Positions 1 through 6,447 of a stretch of 10,338 nucleotides of DNA are shown here, piece by piece. The notes below the pieces were generated by a model. It had not been told where the DNA came from, did no database searches, and was given only the letters and a program-made list of their open reading frames with translations. The translations under genes were made by a program, and so were the position numbers. Position 1 is the stretch's first letter. The number at the start of each line of letters is the position of its first letter. The DNA is from CAYLJO01 sp964383905 (lineage in GTDB: Bacteria > Acidobacteriota > Blastocatellia > Pyrinomonadales > Pyrinomonadaceae), in the NCBI GenBank assembly GCA_964383905.1, contig CAYLJO010000218.1:1-10338 (forward strand). The letters run 5' to 3'.

Positions 1-1163
1 ACGGCCTCCGCCCTGCGCTCAAGCTTCTCACATGCGATGGCAACATTTTTGAGCAGGCGCTCGTCGCGCGACTTCGATTTGAGCTCCTCTTGCCACAACT
101 GCAGTGCTTGCTCCAACCGGCCGTTGCGCCACGCCTCATGAGCTTGAGCCCGTCTCGCCGCTTCGAGGTTAGCCCCGGCCGCTCTCTCACCCGGATTAAG
201 CTCCACGACGCGCTGCCAGCATTCGATGGCTGTCTGCATGTCCTCTTCGCGGAGTGCGCCCTCGGCGATTGTGTGATAGTACGCGACGAGCCTATCGATC
301 CACGGCAAGTATAGCGCGTGCGCGCGAGCCAGCCGTTCGGCATCGCCAAGGCTGGCCGCCGCCTCTTTGAAACGCGAGGCTTGAAAGCGCAGGACCCCGC
401 TGTAAAACAGTTGCGTGGCGAGCACAGCCGCTTCCGGCTTGGACGGGTTGCGGTCGAGAGCGGGCAGCATCTCAAGTTGCCCCCCGGCACGTTCAACGTC
501 TCCCGCTGCCCAAAGTGTCAAGCCGTTAAGTAGACGTCCCTCGATCAAGCACGGCCCCTCCGTGCTCACCCTCTCTATTCGCGCGCCGGCCTGAGCGAAG
601 TTGCCTACCATCAGGTCACGGACGGCTGCCAGCACCGCGAGCCGAGCGTCGAGTCTTTCTGGCGGTAGCTGCTTCATCCAATCCTTGACCTCGCGGGTAC
701 GTCCCGCAGCCAAAAGGCCCAGCACAAACGCGCGCGCCACAAGATGATGCTCGGGCAACACGTCGCGCGCCTTTTGGAAATGCTCGAACGCCTGCTCCGG
801 CTCCCCGCCGAGCAACCGGCATGCGCCCAGCGCCAGGGAGTAGCGGATCTCCGACGGGGCGCGTTTCACCGCTTCGCTAAGGCCGGCGATCTTTTTGTTC
901 AGGTCTTCGGTGGCAAGGGCCTGTGCGAAGAAGGCGCGCGCCAGCAGGTGCGCAATCAAAGGTTGAACTCCCGCAGGATGAGCAATAGATGCCGCGCCTC
1001 TTTTGCCGGACGACGGGCCGCGCTGGATTTCCGCTTCGGCGCGCAGCAGCAGCGGTAGGGCCTTATCGGGCAGACCGCGCTGCAACTGTTCTTCGGCCAG
1101 CTTCAGGAGGTCGCCGACCGAAACACCGCGCGATTGCTTGAGCTTCCGCTTTTTCTTCACCAT
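1..1163 (-). CDS. TPR-like helical-repeat protein, 3' end outside window
   Basis: I translated this frame by hand: it is open for 387 codons from ATG at 1163 to the left edge with no stop, so the C-terminus is missing. An in-frame TAA four codons before the ATG makes this the earliest ATG. The protein begins M-V-K-K-K-R-K-L-K-Q and is almost wholly helical, with Ala/Leu-rich helix pairs of TPR type. Examples are LLKLAEEQLQRGLPDKAL near residue 18, AFEHFQKARDVLP near 118, and TAIECWQRVVELNPGE near 310, the last being a near-canonical TPR helix B. No signal peptide or membrane segment is visible. It lies 94 nt after the Hsp70 gene on the same strand, so it is probably the third gene of a grpE-hsp70-TPR operon and may be a partner or client adaptor of that Hsp70 (inference). 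The Shine-Dalgarno is weak (AAGAGA). Confidence 0.8.
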   Translation of the reverse strand, partial: MVKKKRKLKQSRGVSVGDLLKLAEEQLQRGLPDKALPLLLRAEAEIQRGPSSGKRGAASIAHPAGVQPLIAHLLARAFFAQALATEDLNKKIAGLSEAVKRAPSEIRYSLALGACRLLGGEPEQAFEHFQKARDVLPEHHLVARAFVLGLLAAGRTREVKDWMKQLPPERLDARLAVLAAVRDLMVGNFAQAGARIERVSTEGPCLIEGRLLNGLTLWAAGDVERAGGQLEMLPALDRNPSKPEAAVLATQLFYSGVLRFQASRFKEAAASLGDAERLARAHALYLPWIDRLVAYYHTIAEGALREEDMQTAIECWQRVVELNPGERAAGANLEAARRAQAHEAWRNGRLEQALQLWQEELKSKSRDERLLKNVAIACEKLERRAEA

Positions 1164-1257
1164 AAATTTGCTTGTCTCTTAATCCCTGCGGGTTGAAACT
1201 CGCTGTAAGTTTCTGCTTCATTCAGAGAACGGATCTTGCCGGCTTGACGATTCAGTT

Positions 1258-2961
1258 TTACCCCATTTCGTAAAGCAGGTCTTCCAGCGCATCAAGCGCC
1301 TTACGCACAGGCTTTTCGGTGCCGCGCTCGTGAGCCTCTTCCAGTGCATGGCGGGCCTTGCGCAATCGCGTGGCGCCTTTGTTCTTACCGTCGGCCTCCA
1401 GTTGCAGTTCTAGCCGCGCCGCGTCTTCGAGCGCCCGCGCAATATCGCGTTCAAGCGGGGGTTCAAAATGTTTCTTCTGTTCGGGCTTCGAGGCCACGCG
1501 CTTCGCGGCTGCCGTGTTCACCGTGATCACTTCGCGGCGCTCACCACGGCGGTCGCGCGCTGCCACTTCGACGATGCCGTTCAGATTGTAGCTGAACTCG
1601 ACAATCACCTCGCGTAGCCTGTCGGGATCATCAGACGGGGGGATTCCGGCGAGTAAAAATTCGCCCAGCGCGGTGTTCTCCGCGCACAGCGGACTTTCGC
1701 CCTGGAAGACTTTGATCTCTACGGTGTCCTGTCGGGGGGTGACGGTGTAAAAACGTTCGGCCTTCGTCGTCGGGATGGTCGTATTGCGGCGGATGATCGG
1801 ACGAAAGCGACCGGGCACCAGATCATCGAGCAGGACGTCGGCGACTTCTATCCCCAGACTGTGCGGGGCAACGTCAATGAGCATCGCGCTGACCTCTTCG
1901 CCGCTGATGATTGCTGCTTGCACCGCCGCGCCGAGCGCCACCGCCTCGTCGGGATTGATCTCCATCGCCGGCTCTAAGCCCGTGTGCCGCCGAATTAACT
2001 CCCACACGCGGGGTATTCGCGTCGAGCCTCCGACCAGCAACACACGGCTGATCTGGTCGGGCCTGAGACCCGCGTCCTCAAACGCCCGGTCAACAGATTC
2101 AAGCGTCGAACGAAGCAGGTCGTCGATCATCTGCTCCAACTCATCGCGCCCGACCTCCGCCTCCAGGTGTACTATCTGCCCGTCGTATCGCGCCAGGAAT
2201 TCTTCCGCCGCGCGGGCATAAGGCGCGTCCGAGAGGATGATCTTCGCGCGCTCGGCAGCCCGCACGAGCCGCGCCATGGCCCGCCGGTCTCCTTTGAAAT
2301 CGTACCGGTGCTCGCTCGAAAGCTGCGCCAGCAGGTGTTGCAACATGCGCTCGTCGAAATCATCTCCTCCCAGGTGGACGTTGCCGTGGCTGGCGTGCAC
2401 TTCAAGTATTTCGCCCTGCTGTTCGATGATCGAGACATCGAAGGTGCCGCCGCCAAGATCGTAGACCATCAGGTATTGATCGGCCTGCTGCTCGATCCCG
2501 TAAGCGAGCGCCGCCGCCGTCGGCTCATTGATGATGCGCACGACCTCGAGCCCGGCCATCTCGCCGGCGCGCTTGGTCGCCTGACGCTGGGCATCATTGA
2601 AATATGCCGGCACGGTGATGACGGCGCGCTCGACCCTGTCTTCGAGTACCTCTTCGGCCATCTGTTTCAGATAGCGTAGAATGAAGGCGGAAATCTCTTC
2701 AGGCGAGTGCGGGCGGTCGCCGAGCATGACTTGCTCGGCCGTCCCCATCTTGCGTTTAATCGAGCGCACAGTCCGCTCCGGCGCCAGCACGTACTGGTTG
2801 AGCGCCGCTTGGCCGACGAGAATTCGCCCATCATCTGAAAGGCCGACGACCGAGGGCACCAGTCGCTCATCGCCCCGCGTCAACACCCGCGGGCGCCCTT
2901 GCTCGACGATTGCGACCAGCGAGTTGGTTGTACCTAAATCAATGCCGACCGTCCTACTCAT
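1258..2961 (-). CDS. dnaK: Hsp70/DnaK-family molecular chaperone, short-lid paralogue
   Basis: ATP-dependent cytoplasmic chaperone of 567 residues. Hsp70 signatures are all present: phosphate-1 loop GIDLGTTNS (residues 6-14), ATPase lysine in RSIKRKMG (about K69), NEPTAAALAYG (145-155), phosphate-2 DLGGGTFDVS (168-177), adenosine motif LLVGGSTRIPRV (308-319) and INPDEAVALGAA (335-346). The interdomain linker reads AMLIDVAPHSLGIE (359-372) in place of DVLLLDVTP, followed by a substrate-binding beta domain (to about 482). The remaining ~85 residues are charged helices, so the lid is shorter than in housekeeping DnaK (about 610-640 residues). Size and linker suggest a paralogue and not the main DnaK; HscA is less likely because no iron-sulfur genes are nearby. 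The start overlaps the end of grpE by 8 nt, which implies translational coupling. No DnaJ gene is present within the window. Confidence 0.95.
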   Translation of the reverse strand: MSRTVGIDLGTTNSLVAIVEQGRPRVLTRGDERLVPSVVGLSDDGRILVGQAALNQYVLAPERTVRSIKRKMGTAEQVMLGDRPHSPEEISAFILRYLKQMAEEVLEDRVERAVITVPAYFNDAQRQATKRAGEMAGLEVVRIINEPTAAALAYGIEQQADQYLMVYDLGGGTFDVSIIEQQGEILEVHASHGNVHLGGDDFDERMLQHLLAQLSSEHRYDFKGDRRAMARLVRAAERAKIILSDAPYARAAEEFLARYDGQIVHLEAEVGRDELEQMIDDLLRSTLESVDRAFEDAGLRPDQISRVLLVGGSTRIPRVWELIRRHTGLEPAMEINPDEAVALGAAVQAAIISGEEVSAMLIDVAPHSLGIEVADVLLDDLVPGRFRPIIRRNTTIPTTKAERFYTVTPRQDTVEIKVFQGESPLCAENTALGEFLLAGIPPSDDPDRLREVIVEFSYNLNGIVEVAARDRRGERREVITVNTAAAKRVASKPEQKKHFEPPLERDIARALEDAARLELQLEADGKNKGATRLRKARHALEEAHERGTEKPVRKALDALEDLLYEMG

Positions 2962-3664
2962 TTCTGGCCACCACCACTTCCGCGTATCTCAACACTCTTC
3001 CTTCCAGGATATAACCCTTCAGCTCTTCGCCAACTATGGTGCCGGAGGGAACATCGCTCCGCTGCTCAACCGCGACGGCTCGATGCAGGGCCGGGTCAAA
3101 TGGGCGGCCGACCGATTCGATCGTGCGGACGCCGGCTGAATTCAGGACTGATGTCAAACGCTGATAGAGCAACTGCTGGCCGTCAAGCCACCGGCCCATG
3201 GCTTCAACCGAATCAGCCAACGCACCGCGGAGACGCCGCGCCACGCCGAACCAAAAGACAATCCCTTGATCGGGTTGCTGCGCATTTTCTTGGAGTCGCG
3301 CCGAAATCTCTTGCGCCGCCGCCAGACTCGCCTCCAGGGCGTCGGCCATTCTAATCAGCTCCTGGCAGAGCGACGCCTTCGCTTGAAAAACGGATTCCGT
3401 AGACTGCGCCGGAAGGCGGGCCAGTGTGGCGGCCAGTTGCTGAAGCTCTTCGAGCGCCGCCTCGAACATCTCATGGTTTCGTTCCGCCGCGCGGTTTGCT
3501 TTGAACAATTCCCGTCCAACTCGCCGGACTTCTTGCGATAGTTCCTCCAGCCCGGCGCTCACCGCCGGCGTCGCCTCCTCGGCCCGGAGACAAGACTCCT
3601 CTTTGGCCTCGACCGGCTCGACGACCTCCGATTCGTTTCCGGGATCTACTATTCGTAAATCCAT
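2954..3664 (-). CDS. grpE: GrpE-type nucleotide exchange factor
   Basis: This 236-residue protein should release ADP from the adjacent Hsp70. The N-terminus (1-40) is acidic and probably disordered. Residues about 40-125 form a long helix with heptad-like Leu/Ala spacing, as in the GrpE dimer stalk. The C-terminal beta-wing is diagnostic: GRPFDPALHRAV, then SGTIVGEELKGY and GRVLRYAEVVVA (about 185-232) match the GrpE pattern F-D-P-x-x-H-x-A-V ... G-T-I-x-x-E-x-x-K-G-Y ... R-V-L-R-x-A-x-V-x-V. Length is a little above usual for GrpE (about 170-210). It leads the operon. The 113 nt upstream contain TATAGT at 3727-3732 as a possible -10, but I see no convincing -35 and no heat-shock sigma consensus. 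Confidence 0.9.
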   Translation of the reverse strand: MDLRIVDPGNESEVVEPVEAKEESCLRAEEATPAVSAGLEELSQEVRRVGRELFKANRAAERNHEMFEAALEELQQLAATLARLPAQSTESVFQAKASLCQELIRMADALEASLAAAQEISARLQENAQQPDQGIVFWFGVARRLRGALADSVEAMGRWLDGQQLLYQRLTSVLNSAGVRTIESVGRPFDPALHRAVAVEQRSDVPSGTIVGEELKGYILEGRVLRYAEVVVARNE

Positions 3665-3777
3665 AGTGAAAACCCCATCCCCGTAGCGGAAAGCTCTTAC
3701 CCCACATTTTAAGAGGAGCGTGAATGACTATAAACGACTTGCTTAAAATATGGTAGCTGCCTGAAGCCTGGACACAT

Positions 3778-4375
3778 TTATAAACTGGCCTCCAGGTTGA
3801 GCCGATGTTGATGATTAAGCAACTGCCACAAGCTTTCATCCTGTCCCAGCAACTCGACGATACTGCGCACTATACTCAGTTCAGAGCGCGCTCTGCGGCG
3901 CGACCGCACCCTGAGCAACAACTGCTCGCGGTCGGCACGCTCAAGCAGCGCACATCCCATCTGCGTCAGCATCAGCCGCGCCATTGCCACCAGCAGGAAC
4001 ATCCGCGTCCACGTTGCGACACACTTGATGCGCGCGTTGGCAAAACCGAGCAGGCGCTTCCCATCACGAAAGCCTTCTTCACAGGTGAAGCGAAGCGCAT
4101 ATTCCCGCGTCATCCTCAGCGCCGACAAGGGCCGGTTCGACACCAGATGCCAGACCTCCCAATGCCCCTTGGCATTACGAGCGCGCGATTGCACAAGGAA
4201 GACGCGGCGCGGATCGGTCTCCGTGTACCACACCCTGCCACACGCCCGCCGCCTTTGATTGCCGCACCACCGAAGACCGAAGAGAGTCGAGTCTGCGCCA
4301 GTGTCCTGCGACCAACACCTTGTAGTTCGACTTGGTGCGGATGACAAAGGAAACGCCCAATTCATTCAACAAATC
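3778..4375 (-). pseudogene. IS4-family transposase remnant (C-terminal part, frameshifted)
   Basis: The last ~200 residues of a DDE transposase. In the downstream frame (from about 4281 to the stop at 3778), YALRFTCEEGFRDGK gives the IS4 signature Y-x2-R-x3-E-x6-K that carries the third catalytic acid. It is preceded by VWHLVSNRPLSALRM and followed by hydrophobic helices (RMFLLVAMARLMLTQMG). The preceding segment, ELGVSFVIRTKSNYKVLV, lies in a different frame (4282-4375), so a frameshift falls at about 4280-4285. The N-terminal half with the first two catalytic Asp residues is absent, so the element cannot move itself. I could not identify terminal inverted repeats or a target duplication. 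The opposite strand is also open over much of this stretch (3805-4344), but that is the usual shadow of a GC-rich gene. Confidence 0.8.
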
Positions 4376-4618
4376 GGGCCTGCCCAAGCATCTCACCACC
4401 TCATCCGTGCTGAGCCCATTTTTGAGATAAGTTGTCGAAGGGCCGAGCCTGAGCACACGGAGGTCGTCAGGTCTCACATCCTCATGGCGCTTCGGAGCAC
4501 CCCTTTCCACCTCCCGCCCCCGGCGTGGATCAGCCCGCACAGCCTTGACCCTGGTCTGAGCCGGAACCGCTGCTATCGAGAACAGAATAGTGGCGATAAT
4601 GCCACCCGCCTTTCCCAT
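4376..4618 (-). pseudogene. 5' fragment of a secreted BamE/SmpA-like protein, truncated by transposase DNA
   Basis: ATG at 4618 follows a good Shine-Dalgarno (AAAGGGGG). The first ~22 residues look like a signal peptide: M-G-K, then a hydrophobic run (IIATILFSIAAVPA), with likely cleavage after VPA. About 45 charged residues follow, then TYLKNGLSTDEVVRCLGRP (63-81). This resembles the first helix-turn of BamE/SmpA-type lipoprotein domains, where 'G-hydrophobic-S-x-x-E-V-x-x-x-L-G-x-P' is typical; there is no lipobox Cys here. At about residue 82 the same frame passes directly into transposase sequence, so the gene has lost its 3' half. The transposase assignment is firm; the BamE-like assignment rests on one short motif. 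Confidence 0.45.
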
Positions 4619-4652
4619 GCCGCACCCCCTTTCGGATCCGCTGTGATCAATA

Positions 4653-4709
4653 TTATGACGGCGGATGTAGCGTGTTGGACACGCGGGCGTAAATAGCTAC
4701 GATCTTCAT
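4653..4709 (-). pseudogene. Serine recombinase N-terminal stub
   Basis: ATG at 4709 sits 9 nt after GGAGGT, a strong Shine-Dalgarno. The 18-codon frame reads MKIVAIYARVSNTLHPPS and stops. The first 13 residues are the canonical N-terminus of serine (resolvase/invertase) recombinases; R9 and S11 correspond to the conserved Arg and the catalytic nucleophile (R8 and S10 in gamma-delta resolvase). The rest of the catalytic domain and the DNA-binding region are gone, so this is a decayed end of a recombinase gene. It lies 37 nt after the small gene at 4747-4875 and was probably cotranscribed with it. It is too short to function. Confidence 0.6.
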
Positions 4710-4746
4710 CTGTATGAACCTCCATCTGAACAGGCCGCTCGCCCCT

Positions 4747-4875
4747 CTAACGTGGCGGCACGAGTTGATGACGAAGTTCTTGTTCAAGTAAGTCGATGAC
4801 GAGCCGGAGACGGCGGCTGTGGTCACGGACAAAAACAGGTTCAAGAACGACGATCGGTGATAACTTGGCTGACAT
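4747..4875 (-). CDS. 42-residue conserved-looking small protein upstream of recombinase stub
   Basis: ATG at 4875 follows AAGGAG at a 10-nt spacing. The product reads M-S-A-K-L-S-P-I-V-V-L-E-P-V-F-V-R-D-H-S-R-R-L-R-L-V-I and continues D-L-L-E-Q-E-L-R-H-Q-L-V-P-P-R. A beta-like IVVLEPVFV segment is followed by an amphipathic charged helix (RDHSRRLRLVIDLLEQELRH). It ends 37 nt before the serine recombinase stub, an arrangement expected for an accessory or regulatory peptide of the recombinase unit (inference). I do not recognise the family. The Shine-Dalgarno, codon use and protein-like composition argue that it is real. Confidence 0.5.
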   Translation of the reverse strand: MSAKLSPIVVLEPVFVRDHSRRLRLVIDLLEQELRHQLVPPR

Positions 4876-4901
4876 AAGCGCTGCACTCCTTAATCAGAGA
4901 A

Positions 4902-4934
4902 CCTCGTTCGAGCAACAATAATGCTCGAACGAGG
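4902..4934. repeat. Perfect 13-bp inverted repeat with 7-nt loop
   Basis: Left arm CCTCGTTCGAGCA (4902-4914), loop ACAATAA (4915-4921), right arm TGCTCGAACGAGG (4922-4934), with every base paired. It lies 27 nt upstream of the 42-residue gene that precedes the recombinase stub. No T-run follows on either strand, so it is a poor intrinsic terminator. An operator or the crossover/binding site of the lost serine recombinase is more likely, but this is inference. Confidence 0.75.
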
Positions 4935-5108
4935 CTCACAGGCAGTGCTTCACGTAAGGCCAAGTTGTGGACGGCGGCTTGAGCGGAGGTGGGTGAGTGG
5001 CTTTACCAGATCGAATTTAAACGAGTGTGGGTTTGTGACGTTACCATTATGTCCACGAAACCCCTACTAAGCATGTCTGGGGACTGAGGGGCGGGGGAGC
5101 TGAAAGTC

Positions 5109-5288
5109 TTGGATTTCCTCGCAAACGGCATCGGCACGTGGGAACAGATTCAGCATGCCACGAACCTGAGCGACAATCACCTCGGGCTTGTGTTGGGTGA
5201 GTTGCTCAGCGAACGGCTGATCTGGACTGAGGGGCGAGGGGGCGTAAGAGTGTACGGGCTGGCGCTACGTAGAGCAGCGGGTAGATAA
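5109..5288 (+). CDS. Small winged-helix DNA-binding protein
   Basis: This 59-residue plus-strand frame starts at TTG 5109, 9 nt after GGGGGAG. CTG at 5100, giving a natural-looking L-K-V-L-D-F-L, is an alternative. The sequence runs through IGTWEQIQHATNLSDNHLG (helix-turn-helix), LVLGELLSERLIW and then a basic hairpin, TEGRGGVRVYGL. This is the order of a MarR/ArsR-like winged helix, with the wing before a short basic tail (ALRRAAGR). It is most likely a small regulator or an accessory DNA-binding protein. Its stop codon ends exactly one base before the last base of the convergent tiny-gene operon, leaving no room for a terminator between them. The 230 nt upstream contain the inverted repeat and a possible 25-codon leader (GTG at 4994, after GGAGG), which I could not support further. 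Confidence 0.55.
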   Translation: MDFLANGIGTWEQIQHATNLSDNHLGLVLGELLSERLIWTEGRGGVRVYGLALRRAAGR

Positions 5289-5537
5289 CTAATCTTTGCC
5301 GGCTGCTTCCAGCATTCGCAGCCACTCAGCGATCCTCCCGCCCATGCGCACAGTGTCCCTGCGCTCCTGCTCAGACATCACTCTCCAGAGTGAGTCAAAG
5401 CCGGGGTAATCGCCCTGCTCAACAAGGTAGCGCCAAAGAATCCGTCCATCTTCTTGCAGGCGGAATTCCATCCCCGGCATCTTGCCGAATCCCTCGAGGG
5501 TGAGCATCGGCAGTGTTTCTTCGTTCAACACACTCAT
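5289..5537 (-). CDS. Hypothetical protein, last gene of the tiny-gene operon
   Basis: 82 residues from ATG at 5537, chosen because the start overlaps the preceding stop as ATGA and follows AAAGGCGCTCCAAGAG, a variant of the operon's linker. The frame is open further upstream (to 5597), but that would ignore the ribosome binding site. The sequence has an acidic/aromatic middle (MEFRLQEDGRILWRYLVEQG) and an amphipathic C-terminal helix (MGGRIAEWLRMLEAAG). No signal peptide, membrane segment or metal site is visible and I do not recognise the family. It ends against the convergent winged-helix gene at 5288. Confidence 0.65.
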   Translation of the reverse strand: MSVLNEETLPMLTLEGFGKMPGMEFRLQEDGRILWRYLVEQGDYPGFDSLWRVMSEQERRDTVRMGGRIAEWLRMLEAAGKD

Positions 5538-5641
5538 TCTCTTGGAGCGCCTTTCGTCCTGCTTGATGTCCACACATTGGCCCAACCGCTGCCGCATGGT
5601 TCGGGTGCGTAGTATGTTGATAGCTGATCCCTTGTGCTCAC
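5534..5641 (-). CDS. Possible 35-residue peptide
   Basis: GTG at 5641 follows AGGAAAGGCGGAGAA, a clear copy of the operon's linker, and the stop overlaps the next start as ATGA. The product begins M-S-T-R-D-Q-L-S-T-Y-Y and ends T-K-G-A-P-R-E, echoing the K-K-G tails of other genes here. The other frame through this stretch is also open and would join the next gene, so either a separate mini-gene or a frameshifted N-terminus is possible. Only the start and stop signals support it. Confidence 0.35.
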   Translation of the reverse strand: MSTRDQLSTYYAPEPCGSGWANVWTSSRTKGAPRE

Positions 5642-5654
5642 TTCTCCGCCTTTC

Positions 5655-5891
5655 CTATGCCGCATCTCGCGCTTCGTCGCGATAACGCAACCTCATCAAT
5701 TGATCGGCCCGCAGGTCGGCGAAGGCATATGCCTCCCCGTTGCGGTCGCTGAACTCAACGAGGAATGCGCCCGGGCGACCAGGTTTATCGGCGAACATAT
5801 CAACCACGGTACCCACCTCGCCGCGAAGGAGTCCTTCTGCCGGCACGTCCTCTAGCAGGGCGACGACATCAAGCAACTTGATTTCGCTCAT
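5655..5891 (-). CDS. DUF4926 domain protein
   Basis: 78 residues, starting at ATG 5891 in an ATGA overlap with the preceding gene; the ribosome binding site GAAAGGGAGAAGAA lies in that gene's last codons. The core KLLDVVALLEDVP, GLLRGEVGTVVDMF, FLVEFSDRNGEAYAFADLRADQL follows the DUF4926 pattern: 'L-L-D-x-V-A-L', then 'G-x-x-G-T-V-V', then 'V-E-F-x-D-x-x-G-x-T-Y-A-x-x-x-L-x-x-x-x-L'. This predicts a small SH3-like beta barrel. DUF4926 genes are, from memory, often found beside DUF6883 genes, as here. That resembles a toxin-antitoxin or effector-immunity pair, but no activity has been shown from this sequence. Confidence 0.8.
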   Translation of the reverse strand: MSEIKLLDVVALLEDVPAEGLLRGEVGTVVDMFADKPGRPGAFLVEFSDRNGEAYAFADLRADQLMRLRYRDEARDAA

Positions 5892-6235
5892 TTTCTTCTC
5901 CCTTTCACGTAGCAACTGACGAGACGCGGGTAATCAGTATCAGTCTCAACTATCCATGCCGTGCGAATGTTCACATCGCCCTGTAAGCCCGGCGCCGTAA
6001 AGTCAACCTCGTACATCTGGCCGTGCGGGATGAGATTGCTCACCCGTGCCTCTTCAGTTCGTGCGGCCTCCAGCACCATCTGGCGCAGCCGTTCGGCGTC
6101 CGCCTGGGTGAAGCCAAGCGCCGCGGCGAAGGCCCGCGCCTTGTGCTTGCCTTCGTCATGCTGCGGGTTCAACGAGTAGTCGCGCAGCTTCCCGATGTCC
6201 ACCACCGCGCGGTCGGCGTTTGGCAACTTCGGCAT
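5888..6235 (-). CDS. DUF6883 domain protein
   Basis: 115 residues from ATG 6235, which follows GAGGGA at 7 nt and gives the usual family start MPKLPNADRAVVDIGKLRDY. The ATG at 6250, which overlaps the previous stop, lacks a ribosome binding site but cannot be excluded. The conserved core continues with LNPQHDEGKHKARAFAAALG, then a helix (QADAERLRQMVLEAA), then YEVDFTAPG, VNIRTAWIVE and DYPRLVSCYV. This matches the DUF6883 family in order and length. The N-P-x-H-x-x-G-K-H-K-A-R segment is the most conserved and a candidate functional centre. It ends V-K-G-R-R-K in an ATGA overlap with the DUF4926 gene, so the two products should be made together. Confidence 0.8.
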   Translation of the reverse strand: MPKLPNADRAVVDIGKLRDYSLNPQHDEGKHKARAFAAALGFTQADAERLRQMVLEAARTEEARVSNLIPHGQMYEVDFTAPGLQGDVNIRTAWIVETDTDYPRLVSCYVKGRRK

Positions 6236-6246
6236 CCTTCCGTCCC

Positions 6247-6429
6247 TCATGCCGCATCCGGCGCACCATCATCTTCGTTCATCCGGGCGGCCTCTGGCTT
6301 TCGCCGCTTGATGTCCCGTAACAGATTTGCCAGCTCGTCATCGGGATAAGTACGCCGCCGCTCGGGGCTGCTGTGAACTAAGCGAATTACTCGCCGGCGA
6401 TCCGGCTCCGATTCTTCGGGGGAACTCAT
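6247..6429 (-). CDS. Small charged hypothetical protein
   Basis: 60 residues from ATG 6429, 5 nt after the linker GAAGAAAGGCGGCAAG in its fullest form. The product is highly charged (MSSPEESEPDRRRVIRLVHS, then PERRRTYPDDELANLLRDIK) and has one likely helix at about 30-48. The tail GAPDAA is encoded by GATGCGGCATGA, which is nearly repeated at the end of the DUF4926 gene. No family is recognised; it could be an antitoxin-like or adaptor peptide because it precedes the DUF6883 gene (inference only). Confidence 0.6.
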   Translation of the reverse strand: MSSPEESEPDRRRVIRLVHSSPERRRTYPDDELANLLRDIKRRKPEAARMNEDDGAPDAA

Positions 6430-6447
6430 CGCTTGCCGCCTTTCTTC

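Noticed and set aside
744..1058. 104-codon plus-strand frame
   Set aside because: Antisense to the continuous 387-codon TPR-like frame on the minus strand, which has helix-repeat structure throughout.
1775..2679. Two long plus-strand open frames (148 and 170 codons)
   Set aside because: They lie antisense to the conserved Hsp70 gene; their open length follows from its GC-rich codon pattern and they show no motif or ribosome binding site.
3727..3732. TATAGT as the grpE promoter -10
   Set aside because: The hexamer 17 nt upstream (TACCAT) does not resemble -35, and no heat-shock sigma consensus is present.
3805..4344. 179-codon plus-strand frame
   Set aside because: Antisense shadow of the IS4-family transposase remnant; the minus strand has the Y-x2-R-x3-E-x6-K signature.
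4902..4934. Inverted repeat as an intrinsic terminator
   Set aside because: No T-run on either strand and no gene ending immediately before it.
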